Shown: positions 35,012 to 46,699 of the stretch, in pieces
How positions within the stretch are numbered: the first letter of the stretch is position 1
How the letters are laid out: every line of letters begins with the position of its first letter
Assembly (NCBI RefSeq): GCF_964275005.1
Contig: NC_092692.1
Location: 10,645,643 to 10,709,642, forward strand
Source of the DNA: Diadema setosum
Taxonomy: Eukaryota > Echinodermata > Echinoidea > Diadematoida > Diadematidae
Reading direction: 5' to 3'
Length of the DNA: 64,000 nucleotides
Translations under genes and position numbers: made by a program
Notes under the pieces: model-generated
What the model was told of the DNA's origin: nothing
The model's input: the letters and a program-made list of their open reading frames with translations, nothing else
Database searches by the model: none

Positions 35012-38000
35012 TATACTGTACCCCCGTTTTCTCTTTCTCCTTTCTTTACAGTATCATTGTGAAATATTGTGATTTATAATCGTATTTATTTTTGTATGTA
35101 ACTGTAATCAATGAAGACATAAATTAAGAAAAAATCCCTAAAACCTATTATCACTTTTTTTTTTCAAATTCAAAATGAAAATAATGCCAGAGTATACCCA
35201 CCACTTGACTAATCAATCAATTTCTGAAATGTAACCAGAAATCACTGTATCATCTGCATGTAATCAAACACTCGCCTCTTCCATCGGTAACTTCACAAGT
35301 ATGATGCGACAATAAAACGGGTATAACAAAACACGTCCCTGGGGCATGGCTTATAGTGTCACAATGTGAGCGTCAAAGGATTTTCGAGCAACCTTGATTC
35401 TCGCGTCTGATTCCTGCCTTTTCAAATTGTAGCAATTCGACACAGTGATCATTGAGACATAAAAACACATTCATTTCCAGTCGTTGATTCCTCTACGTGC
35501 ATGGGCCATTCATTCTTTGTTTGTAATTTGCATATAATGGTTCATTTCTAATTACTCCGGCGTCTGAGCAGACGGTTCACATTCATGTTCGGCAGAATAC
35601 GCACCAGGAAATGTACTTGACGTCTCGCCGGGAAATGTGTAAACCTCTAACTTTGCATCAACGGGCAATGTGGAAACATGACGCCGGGAAATGCATAGGG
35701 CCTACAAACGTTACATTTTTATGGGAAATGTACAAACGCATTCGGCATTTGTGCAAATCATTTACTTCAACGGTATAGATGGTAGATAAACTCAGTATCA
35801 AAGCTGCGCATGAAACTTTTCCATTTTCGGTTTGTTTGTTTGTTTTTTTTTTTAACCCCTCGAAAACCCCTTGACGGGCTTTCACTAAACTTACATGTAG
35901 CAGCTAGAAGCATTCCTAGGGCATGTATAGGGTGACAGTATCTCACTCGGCCCCGGCGGAGGGTGGAGCCTCAAAGTTCCCCCTCCATCCCCCCAAATGG
36001 ATTTATTATCTTATTTAGAACCATACAGAAGAGATACGGATAAGTTTACTTTATGAAGACATCAATGACTGTATAAGTTTCAAGTTTGCTTATGGCAGGT
36101 GGGGGGGGGGGTGGTGCAAAACTTTCACATTTTCAGATCCATCTTGAAAACCCTATGAGAGATCTTCACCAAACGTGGCAGGTAGTATGTAGCATCGCTA
36201 TATAGGGTAATAAAAACTCATTTTGTTAGAAGGGGCAACAAGTCTTTGGGTGGGGGAGGCTCTTATCTTAGATATTGTAAAAAAAAAACAAACACACACA
36301 CACACACACACAAATCTTCTGTAGAACCAGAAGTGACGGAGACATTTCCCTTCATAGTCCTAATGAACAGCCACGTACAAATCAATTGAGATGATGATGC
36401 CGTTAAAACTCATATTTCCCTCAGTCTCCTCCATGAATAAATCCTCACTGTATTTTTTTGCTGATGTGTATAGACCGGTTCTGCTATGTATTCAGATTTT
36501 ATGCATGCTTCGTTCACAAAAGTTTCCCTTAACAACAACAAAGTTTACCGGAGGCCTGCCCTACCTAGCAACAACTAAGTGAATTCCAGCCTAGCAAGGG
36601 AGCAGGTGAATGGAATGGTTCGTTACAAGGCTGTAGAAAGAGAGAGAGAGTGGTAGGTATGTAGCATCGCTATAGGGTATGATAACAACTCATTTTGTTA
36701 GAAGGGGCTATGTCTTTTGTTAGTCACATTAATATGACAGAAACATGCAAGTTATGCTGAGTCAACAGGAAGGTGAATTCCAATGTCTTTTGTTAAACAT
36801 TTCAGTACTTTAGCAATGATTGACAGATGAGGTCATCTCAAAAATATTAACATTGATTGATTTGGAAGGATTTTTTTTTTTTTTTTTGCGGGCGTTCCCA
36901 AGTAATCTGAGAAAAAATAGAGGGGAAAAAATCGTAAAAAATATATGAAATGTTTCTAGATATTTGTTTTACCGCAAAAGTGATGTTGAGAGTATCATAA
37001 ATCAACACTAATCAACATGCATTTGGATTTCAGGGCCCCTTTAATCTTTTTCTCGTACTGTGTCGGTCGATTGCATGACGTCCCGTCGACGAAAGATTGC
37101 GTTTTCCGAATATTTGTATTCCTTGAGCCCTTCAGAATTGTTTGAAAATACTGTACATGTACACAGGTACATACTATGTGTACAAGCACAATGGCAGGAT
37201 CGTACTTGTGAACATTATAGAAAAAGAAAACAGTAGATGCCTATCATTACAAGTACAGTAATAAATTGGACTGCTATAATTTTATTTATACATTGTATCT
37301 GTAATGAGAATAACAATGATAACTGCAATAAAGATAACTAACTTATTATAAACTAATCAGGGGGCCTTACAAACTAACTAATTAACTAGGTAACTAACTA
37401 AATCAATCAATGATGAGGAATAACAATGATGATGATTATGATGATAATATTAATAATAATTTTTGTGTGTGTTCAACATTCTTTATTATGTCTTTAAACA
37501 TTGTACCATTCAGAGCGTATAGGTTGTCACCTAAAATAAGAGGAGACGCATTCGTCACGACACAGACTAATTCAAAGTGTCACAGTTTGAGTGATGTTTA
37601 AAAATATTTTCTGAATTTATCTCGAATCAAAATCTTTTGTATTTGTCTCTCAGACAATCATTTCTATTAGCTAACCAAATTCTCTCATTCTTCTGTTTTT
37701 CTTCCTTATAATATATATCTCTCTCTCCCTTGATGTTCAATCTTCGCCTGCTCCCTTCTGCTTTGTTACGTGACCCACACTCCTGCGCATGACACTCTCA
37801 CTAATTTCTCTGTATCTTCTCTTTCGCCCCTCCTTGTTCTTGAGCTCAGCTCCCTCCGCGCTCCCCCCCCCCCCCCCCCCCGCTGCGGAGTGAAATGAAA
37901 TTTGCAAGGGGACTCCAATAACAGGACAGACGTTCTGCCTTTAATGGTTTGGACGCTGAATCAAGTTTGATCCTCCTCAAGGTTAGAAAGGATATTAAGA

Positions 38001-38905
38001 GGCGGCGACGACGAATGTTTCCAAATCATTAATAGACCTCTCTTAAGCGATGATGCTCAAGATTTGGTAATATCGATGAAATGAACATTGACCCTATCTT
38101 AGCAATATTGCTATAATATTACAAATAATTAGCAGACGATGACAGTGAGCGTCTTCGAACCTCAACCGCTCAAGGTATAGCTCTAAGAGGCGGCTTTTTG
38201 AGTTGGGGGAAAACGATCAAGAGAGAAATGTGACGCTCGATGTCTTTTTGTTGCTTTTATCAATAAAAAAAAGCAAACTGTTATTACAGATATTTTAGAG
38301 ACGATGACAGTAAATACCTTCGAACCTCAAAATCACTGTATATGTGTAGGGGATGATTCGTATCGTGACTGATGGAAATAATCCATCGAGTGAATATTAA
38401 TTGTTACCTCCGACATCTTTATCTCCAATATCTTTAATCTCTTCTTTGATGTTGATTATCCTATTTTTACTGTTCTGGCACCATGACAAAGTTCTATTCC
38501 TTTAAATTCGCCATTTAAGCTCAAAGTATTTTTCCTGATATATTAAATTCTACAAAAACTTCAATGAGGTAATAAAGTCCTATCCATTTTAGAGACATAC
38601 GATGTATATGTAAGAACAAGCATCTTTTCTTTTTCCTCTATATCTCCCAAATGACAGTAATGTATGAAATGAATCCAGCCAAAAATTGTGAAAGTGTAGC
38701 TGTAATAATATGCTGTTCTGTTTTGTTTTTATTCGAGGCTTGAGAACCATTGAGGGTATTCCGTTGCAGGTATATATCACGCTTGAAAATTAAAGTTGTG
38801 AAAAAAACGTTCTTTCTCAAAGTAAAAAGAGAATAAAAGCAACCAAACAGAAGAATGGAAACGACAAAGCATGGAGTTTAATGAGCGGCAAATCCTTATA
38901 AAGCA
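33500..38905. other. No recognised gene; CBY1 5' region and repeats
   Basis: 33820-34000 is relatively CpG-rich with CRE-like TGACGTGA/GACGTCGA text and may hold the CBY1 promoter. (TA)n tracts lie at 34887-34942 and 34957-35006. Short direct repeats containing ATGTAGCATCGCTATA occur near 36187 and 36659. There is a CA tract near 36293 and a poly-C run at 37864-37882. No convincing exon was seen. Confidence 0.45.
34887..35006. repeat. Paired (TA)n microsatellites
   Basis: Two long TA runs separated by TACGTGTATATCA. Confidence 0.95.
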
Positions 38906-38910
38906 CGTAC

Positions 38911-39040
38911 CTTGTTCAGCGTGATTAATGTGACGATGGAGATGGATTAAAGTCATAAAGTCGCTCTCCTCTCGGAACATCTGTCCACCGGTCGGCGGGA
39001 CCAGGATTGGGAGGGTAAAATTGTATAAATACAAGGGATC
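38911..39040 (-). other. Orphan coding-exon candidate, product not recognised
   Basis: On the minus strand TTGCTCAG|G opens a 130 bp block that stays in frame for 43 codons and ends at CAAG|GTACGT, a strong donor. The encoded text (NFTLPILVPPTGGQMF, then EESDFMTLIHLHRHINHAEQ) has normal protein composition and a higher GC than its surroundings. I cannot name the family and found no partner exon. A neighbouring minus-strand frame at 39053-39274 is also open and may be part of the same locus or chance. Confidence 0.3.
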
Positions 39041-39281
39041 CTGAGCAACGTGCTATACAGACTCATCCTTAGCGGCATCATCATAGACCCACCATCCACG
39101 TTTTCTTTTGGTCTCACAATCGACACAGGTCTTCCACCAATTTAGCAGGTAAGAATCTCCAAGCGAAAGTTGAATGTGTTCATGAATTGTGTTTGCTCTG
39201 ACATGTCTGATGTATATTTTAATGTCGTGCAAGAGGTGTATCAATCTCTTTAAGGTATAGACGCTTGTTGCCATGTGGCAG

Positions 39282-39503
39282 GTTGCCGTTATAGCTAAGT
39301 GGATACGACCATGGACTCTAAATCATGAGATCACTGGTTCGAGACTCCTTTGGCAACAGTGGTTGTGTCTTCAAGGGAGCAGGCACTCTATCCCCATTTC
39401 ATTCCTGGTCCTCAGGAGGCCAGGGGACTTACAGTTGTCGGCACTGTGGAAACTTGCTCGTAAGAATCCAAATGTTTCCTTTGTGGCCACTTAAAAAAAT
39501 CCA
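39282..39503 (+). mobile_element. tRNA-derived SINE
   Basis: The head folds like a worn tRNA: GTTGCCG pairs with TGGCAAC, with an A-box TAGCTAAGTGG at 39292 and a B-box GGTTCGAGACTCC at 39336. The anticodon arm has mismatches, so it is not a working tRNA gene. A ~130 bp unrelated body follows and ends in an A-run, as in SINE2-type elements. Confidence 0.7.
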
Positions 39504-39504
39504 G

Positions 39505-40440
39505 ACAAAGAAGCTAAAAACGTGAATCAAGATAAACATGTAATCTATACTTTCAAACGACAATCCCGACCGTAAAGCTTACAGATGGTATATCCTCTTC
39601 CATCGAAAATGTCAACACAGTAGCAATACTATATAGATTGAAAAGTTTATTTTTGCCAAGTGTTACTTTCTCATAATTGCCTAGACAACAAAAATAAGTG
39701 CTTTGTTTTGTTTTTAGAATCAATGTTTCCTTCATATACATGTACAATTCGTATTGGATGGAGTAACAAGAATATCAATTTACAGCGATCAAAGTTCGAC
39801 ATGCAGGGAACTCATGCGTAGGAACATCTGAAAGAGACCGTTACTATAGTATCAAAATTGGTGGATGTTTCTTTTTAAAAAGCCTGTAGCAACAAACCAT
39901 CTCATGCCCTTGCTCCCTCCAATTCTAGTTTCTTCGGCAGGATTTTACTTGACGTTCATCAGTTGTTGCTATACAGGGGGAACCTCAGGCAAGCTTTATA
40001 GTTGTTCTGCACAATCTTGTGTGAATAAAGCATGCACAAAATTTCAATACATTACAAAAAAAAAGATTATATTCTAGTATGCGAGCCATATAACTAGCTG
40101 CGTATCAGTATCTGACTTGGGTTTTCCGATTTACAAAACTCTCCATAATCTTATAGAAAATTTTACCGGAACGGCTGGTGAGCAGATTGTAAGGCGCATA
40201 ACATACCCAGCAAATTTGCCTCTACGTGAATTGTTTTCAGTTAATTTGATATAGTGCAGTCGATACTGTAATTGACTAATTAGATGTAGAATCACGGAGG
40301 TGTGCTTTCAGCAAAGTGTCTTTGAGCTGGCTTGTGCAACCTAGAAATGGATAATGATGACTATCAACAAACATGGCAAATCAAGTAATGGATAATTTAA
40401 ACCCTAGTGTATGACTGATACCAACTTACTGTGAAGTTAT
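39505..40440. other. No recognised gene
   Basis: AT-rich sequence. One frame near 39865-40077 is Cys-containing but has no splice signals or family resemblance. Confidence 0.45.
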
Positions 40441-40445
40441 ACATC

Positions 40446-40825
40446 TTAAGGGTACTCACCATTGGGAGCAGTGACTTCAAACATGCTTGAGATCTCACAT
40501 TTGATGCATATGTATAGGTCAGTTGTATCACACACACAAAAAATGATAATCTTACCATGCAAACATTTCGCAATAAAGTCTTAAATATAAGGAGATATCA
40601 CTATTTTTCTCTATAAACCATAACTGTAGACGGTATAGTGTAAAAACATTTTTTGTTGTTGTTATAACTATTGTTCACATTTTGTATATTCAACAATACA
40701 TAACATGTATACTCTTTTAATTTTTTACATTGGTAGTTACAATCCCTAACGCACATTTCAGAACTATTTTGAATCACTAAAGCTGGGTTTTTGTTTCATC
40801 TGCAGATGGTAAATTATGCCTTTGA
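40446..40825. mobile_element. TTAA-type MITE upstream of the peptide gene
   Basis: Left TTAA is intact and right TTAA has decayed to TTGA. Sequence follows, in order, the copy at 24175-24522 (GGGAGCAGTGA, GTAGACGGT, GTTTCATCTGCAGATGGTAA). It ends about 105 bp before the start codon of the cysteine-rich peptide gene. Confidence 0.7.
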
Positions 40826-40931
40826 TATCACATATTTTAATCTCTTATGTTCTCTTAATGTTCATGATGTTTCTCATCTTGTACTTTGATAAAAGTCCTC
40901 TCCTTTTCTTGTCGACGCTTTCGACCACAGA

Positions 40932-42700
40932 ATGAAGGTCTTCGTCTTTGCCATCGCTGTCGCCGTGCTGGTCGCTTCCGTGGCCGCCACACCCGAAGAG
41001 CTTGACGATCTGGAGCAGGCTGTGTACGGCTCGGAGCCGATGGTGAAGAGAGGTCGATTTGCCTGTGAGTTCTAGACTATTTTGTTTTATTTCAGTCATG
41101 AAGTTTGTAAATTATTTGTTTGCAAAAAAAGTTATTTGTTTCTTAGCTCAGCTTTGATGAGAGGTCGTCAAATGGAACAACAGTCTGCATTTTCTACGGA
41201 TACTTTTATGATTTGCAACCATGGCAGTTTTCTTAGCTATTATGTAATTGTATGTACAGTGCATGTAATTGTATGTACAGTGCATGTAATTGTATGTACA
41301 GTGCACTCTCGTAATAACGAACACGACTATACTGAAATTCCGGTTTCAACGAAGAGAGATAAAAATTCAGGCCCTAACATTATCCGCTCTTTTTTTTTTT
41401 TTTTCACTGTTTGTTTGGTTATGACGAAATTCTGAAGAAAAACTGCAGGTCCCTACATCCTACAATATACAAATTTCACAATAAAGCCTAGAGTATAGAG
41501 AGATATCACTACTTTTCTCAATCAACCATAGTTGTAGAGGTTTCTAGAAACAATGTTAATAAAACTATTGTTCACATTTTGTATAGTTAACAATGCTTAA
41601 CATTGATTATACTGATAAATATCTTTACATTGGTTATTTCTATCCCTAACTCACACATTTTAGAAATATCTTGAAGCACAAAGGCTGGGTATTTGTTTCA
41701 TCTGCGATGGGAAATAGTGCCTTTAACTAGTGTGGGCACCACACCCTTCACATCTTTTTTTGTTCCTTTGGCAGCTTGGGCATGTTGGGATCATTTCAGC
41801 CTGACTGCTACAAGCAGCTTTTCGCGCACTTTGTATTGTATTTTACTCAAGTATCTTATTTTCCGTCATAAAAACGATATACAAACAAAGAGATATTACA
41901 CTTGCCAAATTCAATCACCGTTACTTCGTCCAGTTTTCCACCTACGCACCTGACTGCTGTAATTATGATTCTGCTTCGAGTTTCAATGCGAGAGACTTGA
42001 CATGCTTGAGACAGAGATCATGAAATTGCGCGATATGTGTTCCTTTCTTTAACCTCTGTCTTGTATGATTGATTTAACTTGAGATTTGTAACTTTTTTCA
42101 CATAAAATAATGTAAAAAGCTTTTGATAAAAGGTCTTGTCAGTAAAGTATTGCTGTTCTTCTGCATTTATCAATTTACGGGTTTTGACGTTGTTTTGTGC
42201 ATTGATTTAATGATAAAAAGAAGACTTTAACATCCCGCTCCACACACAATTTAAAGTTCTATCAGATTACGGAACTATAATAAATCTTGTCTTCTGTTTT
42301 GTATGCTTATTTCAATTTGAGATTTGTGTTTTCTCGACACTAAATGTAAAAAGCTTTTGGTAAAAGATCTTATAAGTATTGCTGCTTTTTTTCTGCTTTT
42401 ATGAGTTTTGACGTTTAGTGCATTGATTTAATGATAAAAAGAAAACGATAACATTCCGCTCCACACACAATACAAAGTTCCATCCAGTCAGTAGAAGTAC
42501 CATACATTAGCCCCTTTTTTGTAATTCCATTGTTTAACCTGTCAGTTCTCTCTCAATATACCTCCACATGTGCTCCTCATAAAGTCTGCACCGGACTCCA
42601 CGGTGAAAACTGCATCTGTGACCGTCGCTACAGGCGAAAGGACAACAGGAGATACCTCAGTTGCCGCGCCTCAGGTCTCGGTGAAATCGAAAACATCTAA
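40932..42700 (+). CDS. Secreted cysteine-rich cationic peptide precursor (antimicrobial-like)
   Basis: Coding exons 40932-41064 and 42585-42700 join (phase 1) to 82 residues. Residues 1-19 are a clear signal peptide (MKVFVFAIAVAVLVASVAA). Residues 20-38 are an acidic propeptide with six Glu/Asp. Lys39-Arg40 is a dibasic cleavage site. The 42-residue mature part has four cysteines (46, 54, 56, 71; spacing C-x7-C-x-C-x14-C) and an Arg-rich middle (CDRRYRRKDNRR), net charge about +4. Signal, anionic pro-region, KR and a basic Cys-rich mature peptide is the layout of echinoderm antimicrobial precursors; the four-cysteine sea-star CrAMP type comes to mind, and strongylocins have six. This is recall, not alignment. 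A CCACAG acceptor one base before ATG implies a 5' UTR intron. A donor two bases after the stop (GC|GTAAGT) leads to a 3' UTR exon at 44474. A peptide hormone is the main alternative. Confidence 0.85.
41285..41455. mobile_element. Decayed pogo-type MITE preceded by a short triplication
   Basis: CATGTAATTGTATGTACAGTG is repeated in tandem up to the element start, CAGTGCACTCTCGTAATAAC. Internal AATTCAGGCCCTAACATTATC and TTATGACGAAATTC match the pattern of 29784-29969. The right end is lost. Located in the peptide-gene intron. Confidence 0.45.
41455..41726. mobile_element. TTAA-type MITE in the peptide-gene intron, left-truncated
   Basis: Same family and same orientation as 40446-40825, sharing TTCACAATAAAG, AACTATTGTTCACATTTTGTA and GGCTGGGTATTTGTTTCATC. 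It ends at an intact CCT|TTAA. With the upstream copy it brackets coding exon 1. Confidence 0.65.
42060..42490. repeat. Two-copy ~240 bp-period duplication in the peptide-gene intron
   Basis: GATTTGTAACTTTTTTC ... AATGTAAAAAGCTTTTGATAA ... CATTGATTTAATGATAAAAA ... CCGCTCCACACACAAT recurs once, diverged, before coding exon 2. Confidence 0.75.
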
Positions 42701-42755
42701 GCGTAAGTCTTTTTTAATGTAATATGAATTCGTATGTACATGAAAACGACAAGAC

Positions 42756-42767
<12 letters not shown>

Positions 42768-42809
<42 letters not shown>

Positions 42810-42811
42810 AG
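42768..42811. repeat. (GA)n tract
   Basis: GA-rich run just after the peptide CDS, in the following intron. Confidence 0.85.
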
Positions 42812-43409
42812 GGGGCATTATAGAGGGAAGACCAGAGTTTTTCAGCACTCAACATACTTGAGCAAGTATACAAGTACACGGTGTTTAAAAAGAAACATTT
42901 CCCTCTTAATAGTTCCAAAACTATACATCAGATGACACTGTCATTGACATGAGTAATAGCTGCATAGTGTACAATTTGGTTGGAGGTGAATTGAATATGA
43001 GAGCATGAATCAGTTTCGTTAAATCCATGATTAATTCTAAAGTTAAGTTCCAGATTTTGGTCAAATTTTAACCCTCTGTGAAACATTGAACTTTACACAT
43101 GAACCAATGATGCGTATGTGAGTGTGTGCTTACAATGACCCTGAACAATATAGACACGAACACCATGCATACGCACCTTTTCAGAGCTCTGCTGACTAGG
43201 CTTCTGGTCTCTTGCTCCAAGGCAAATGAATGCTTTATTGATGATTTATGATGGATTGCCCTGGGCACTGCTAGTCTGAATTCATGGCAAAGGGTAAAAT
43301 GCATGCCCATGAAAATATGAGCTCATGTTTTTCATGTGCTTGCATGCACCACATTTCAGAATGAATAAAGACTAGGTGTGATAGTGGAATTTCTCATAAA
43401 TATGTAATA

Positions 43410-43717
43410 CAGTGCGTATCAAAAAAAAAAGGTAATCCAAATTTTGGAGGGCTACTATTTCATAATTGTCAGCTATGGAGAGCACAATGTGGGATATGAG
43501 GAAAGAAGAACTCTTCCTCTTTCCATTGGTACCTAATTATGTTTACAATTGTTATGCATGACTGAGCACGTGAACTTTAAAGGCAACAATGACAAATTGC
43601 TCTTTTGCGTGTTATTGTGAAGGGAAAATGCATGTCTCATTGCATGGATGAGGTCTGTTAATGAAAGTGGCAAAAATAGGACAGCCTGTACGAATGCAGG
43701 TTTTTTGATACGCACTG
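43410..43717. mobile_element. Mariner-type MITE
   Basis: Perfect inverted ends CAGTGCGTATCAAAAAA / TTTTTTGATACGCACTG, flanked by TA on both sides, 308 bp, non-coding. TA duplication and end length fit Tc1/mariner mobilisation. Confidence 0.8.
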
Positions 43718-44473
43718 TAGAGCATTTAAACCCTGACCATTGTTCAGGACCATTGTATGGGTGTTAACCACACACTCCTATACACATCAATTGACCCCTG
43801 TGCAAAATCAAAGCTTTGTACAGAGGGTTGAAAATAGAGCAAAATCTGAAACCTCTATAACTTACAAATAATTATTTTGAATTCGATGAAACTGATTTAT
43901 GCTTTCATTTTTTAATTACCTCCAACAAAACTGTACACAATTCAGTCATTGCTCATATCAGTATCAGTGTTATGTGATATATAGTTTTTGAACTATTAAG
44001 GATCAAAAGTGGGAAAAGCTTTTTTTTTGTGTATCACCTAGTACAACGAATACACATTGTAGTCTGTAAATAGAAATTATACACTTATCATCATTAGGCC
44101 TATTATATGACTGACAGACAAGAAACAATACCTGTACAACAAAGTCGAGTATGCAGTTTATGTTACCATCAGGAACTGCACAGTTACTGGCTGTCATAAA
44201 AGATGCGTTTTGAAAGTTGATCCATCACACTCTTCCGACTTCCCTGTTACGTACTTGCTGAATCTTACCTGTATCTTGTCTTCTGTGTGCGTGTGTGTGT
44301 CTGTGTGTGTGTGTTTGTTTGTTTGTTTTCAGACAACTTTTCATTGTATTTAAGTCAATGAATTAATTAGAAATAATAACGATGCTTTGTGACAACGTCT
44401 TTTTTATTATATTTCAATAATCAAAAGAGAATGTCATTTATGGTATAGGTGTACCTTCATTTCTCTTTTCTAG

Positions 44474-44785
44474 TGCTCAAAGTGATCCTAATTCTCCGCA
44501 CTATGAAAAGAACCCATCTGGTACCATGGATACCACCACTGCGCCCTCTGTAGGCTTCCGTGTCAGCAACGATGCTCATTCTTCCCGACCATGCTCGAGG
44601 TGGGACGAGAATCGCCTGATTATGATTATAATCCTACCCAAATTACTCTAAGCATGCAGGGTCCATGCTCAAAGTCGGCAGCCGTGCTCTTTACCGGACG
44701 ATCATTGACTGCTATCATTTCCCCGAACCCATGTGCATAACCTCAAATAAATTGTGATTGTACAATAAATTCCAAAGTGTGATGG
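44474..44785 (+). other. Probable 3' UTR exon of the cysteine-rich peptide gene
   Basis: TTCTCTTTTCTAG gives a good acceptor at 44473. The block has no long frame and ends with AATAAA at 44746 and 44764. It fits as the last exon joined from the donor at 42702/42703. Direct transcript evidence would be needed to confirm the link. Confidence 0.5.
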
Positions 44786-44984
44786 CTCTATACTTTATAT
44801 AATTTATGCACGCTATCATGTGTGTGTGTGTGTGTGTTTATGACTATGTATGAATTATATACGTGCACACATACGAATATTCACTCTCACTCCCTAATGG
44901 AAACATTGTCTATGGAGACATCTGTTACGTAATGCATTTCCATAACTTACAGCCTCAAGGAGACAGACGTGAGTGGCTAATTAT

Positions 44985-45511
44985 TATACTTGCAACAAAT
45001 CTACCTAATCACAATCCAGCTACTATTTTTTTTTTTTTTTTTTGGTCTTTGTGCGTTGGGCAACCTTAATAGAGACTCATGAGACAAAAGCGTGGGGCTC
45101 ATTGTCATAATTGTAATTTATCTGTCCTATCACAATCCAGTTCTTATTTGCTCTTTGTTTTGATGCATTGAGTAACATAAGGAGACTTTGTGTAACATTA
45201 GTGTGTGGTTTATCATCACAGTTTCAACTTATCTATATTCACTCTCAATCCATTTCTCATTTGCTCTTCGTTTAGATGCGTTGACTAATCTAATGTGGCT
45301 TGGTGATATAGAAGTTTGTGGTTCATTATCATAATTGCAACTAATATCCAATCAATCAGAAATCCAGCTCTCCTTTACTCTCTGATTTGGTGCGTTGAGT
45401 AACCTAGTGGAGACTTGAGATAGAAGTATGTGGTTCATAACTTATATATCCGATCAAAATCTAGTGTTTAAAGGCTCTTTGTTTTGGTGCATTAAGTAAC
45501 CAAATGGAGAC
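44985..45511. repeat. ~112 bp tandem satellite, about 4.5 copies
   Basis: A marker GCGTTGGGCAACC-like segment recurs at 45053, 45165, 45279, 45391 and 45489. Each is followed by GGAGAC-type text and GTGTGGTTCAT, and preceded by AATCCAG...TTGCTCTTTG. Copies are diverged. Confidence 0.8.
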
Positions 45512-46190
45512 GTATTTGCATTTGCATTTGTATTTATTTTTCCATTGATTTATTCATCACTCATGGGATGGATATTCCTTTCCGATTAGCAAATGGTTGT
45601 TTTAGAATGGGTCCAACCAAAGTAAAAAAAAAAACAACAAACAAACATAAACAATGAAAAATTTCAGTAGGGGAGAATGAACAAACCGACTAAGCAAAGA
45701 ATACGTAATTTGACTGAAGCAGTAAACAAATAACAATATATACGAATACACGTAAGTCAAAGAAGTCAAACAACTGAGTAAATTTCTCATAAAGAGAAAA
45801 AAAATTCAAAGATTAGATACGAACTAAGAAGAAATAACAGCTAAACAAAGATAACAACTCATACCTATCATAATATCAAATGCCATGAACTCAATAATGT
45901 AAGACATTGAATGCAACTGGGTTGTCATTATCTAAATGACGTTTGAAACTCTTGACTGAAGTAATTTACCAACACTAATGTCCAGACCATTCCACAGCTT
46001 TGCGCCACGATATATTAGAGATCGTTTACCATAATCAGTTTTTGGTTGAGTGAGTCTGAGTTTGTGGTTTCCATATCTCGTTATATAGAGAGTTCACTTA
46101 GTTTACTTTGTATATTGTTTGTTTGATTCGTTTTCTTCAGTATAATTTCATACATGAACCAAAATTCTTTATAGTAATATCTTGAAAAAA
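45512..46190 (-). mobile_element. LINE 3' end (RT C-terminus and tail)
   Basis: Minus-strand text near 46095-45980 encodes TRYGNHKLRL...TDYGKRSLIYRGAKLWNGLD, the typical C-terminal RT signature of CR1/L2-like LINEs. It is followed by a 3' UTR and a tail of ATGCAAATGCAAATAC type at the low-coordinate end. 5'-truncated, frames worn. Confidence 0.65.
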
Positions 46191-46699
46191 AAAAACAATA
46201 TATAGATTGCAATGTACATTATTCAAAGGGGAAAGGATAAATATGTACATTACTTTCATTGCCAAGATATATTGCATTATCAAATTTGCAAATAATTATC
46301 TAGGAACTTATGCAGAAGAAGGACTGTTACTACAACAGCATGAGCAGATGCTTGAACACGTGGCAGCCGAGGAAACCTACTTACGTATTGTACATACAGG
46401 TGTACTTAGTTTAGCATAATGGAGAAATAAAACCTGAATCTATACAATGCATTAACATTTCATATTCTAGTGCGTAGATACTAATAAAGATGTAGTAAAG
46501 TATGATTATGATGAAAGAGTGATGGTAAAAAATGTGATCATGAAGATGAAGGTAATGACGATAAAATAAAATAGTAGGCACAGAAACATTTCATTTACGG
46601 TTTAATTACTGTAGTTTTCAATCTAATTCACAGGTAAAGATCTGATCAAAACAAAACAAAATCGATGTTCACAGTTTGTAGTCTGACAGAAACATGATT

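Noticed and set aside
39282-39357. Possible functional tRNA gene
   Set aside because: Acceptor stem and A/B boxes are present, but the anticodon arm does not pair as a proper 5 bp stem with a 7-base loop, and a non-tRNA body plus A-run follows. This is the head of a SINE.
39865-40077. Cysteine-containing frame that might be a second secreted peptide
   Set aside because: No signal peptide, no dibasic site in a sensible place and no splice signals. It ends in an A-rich run.
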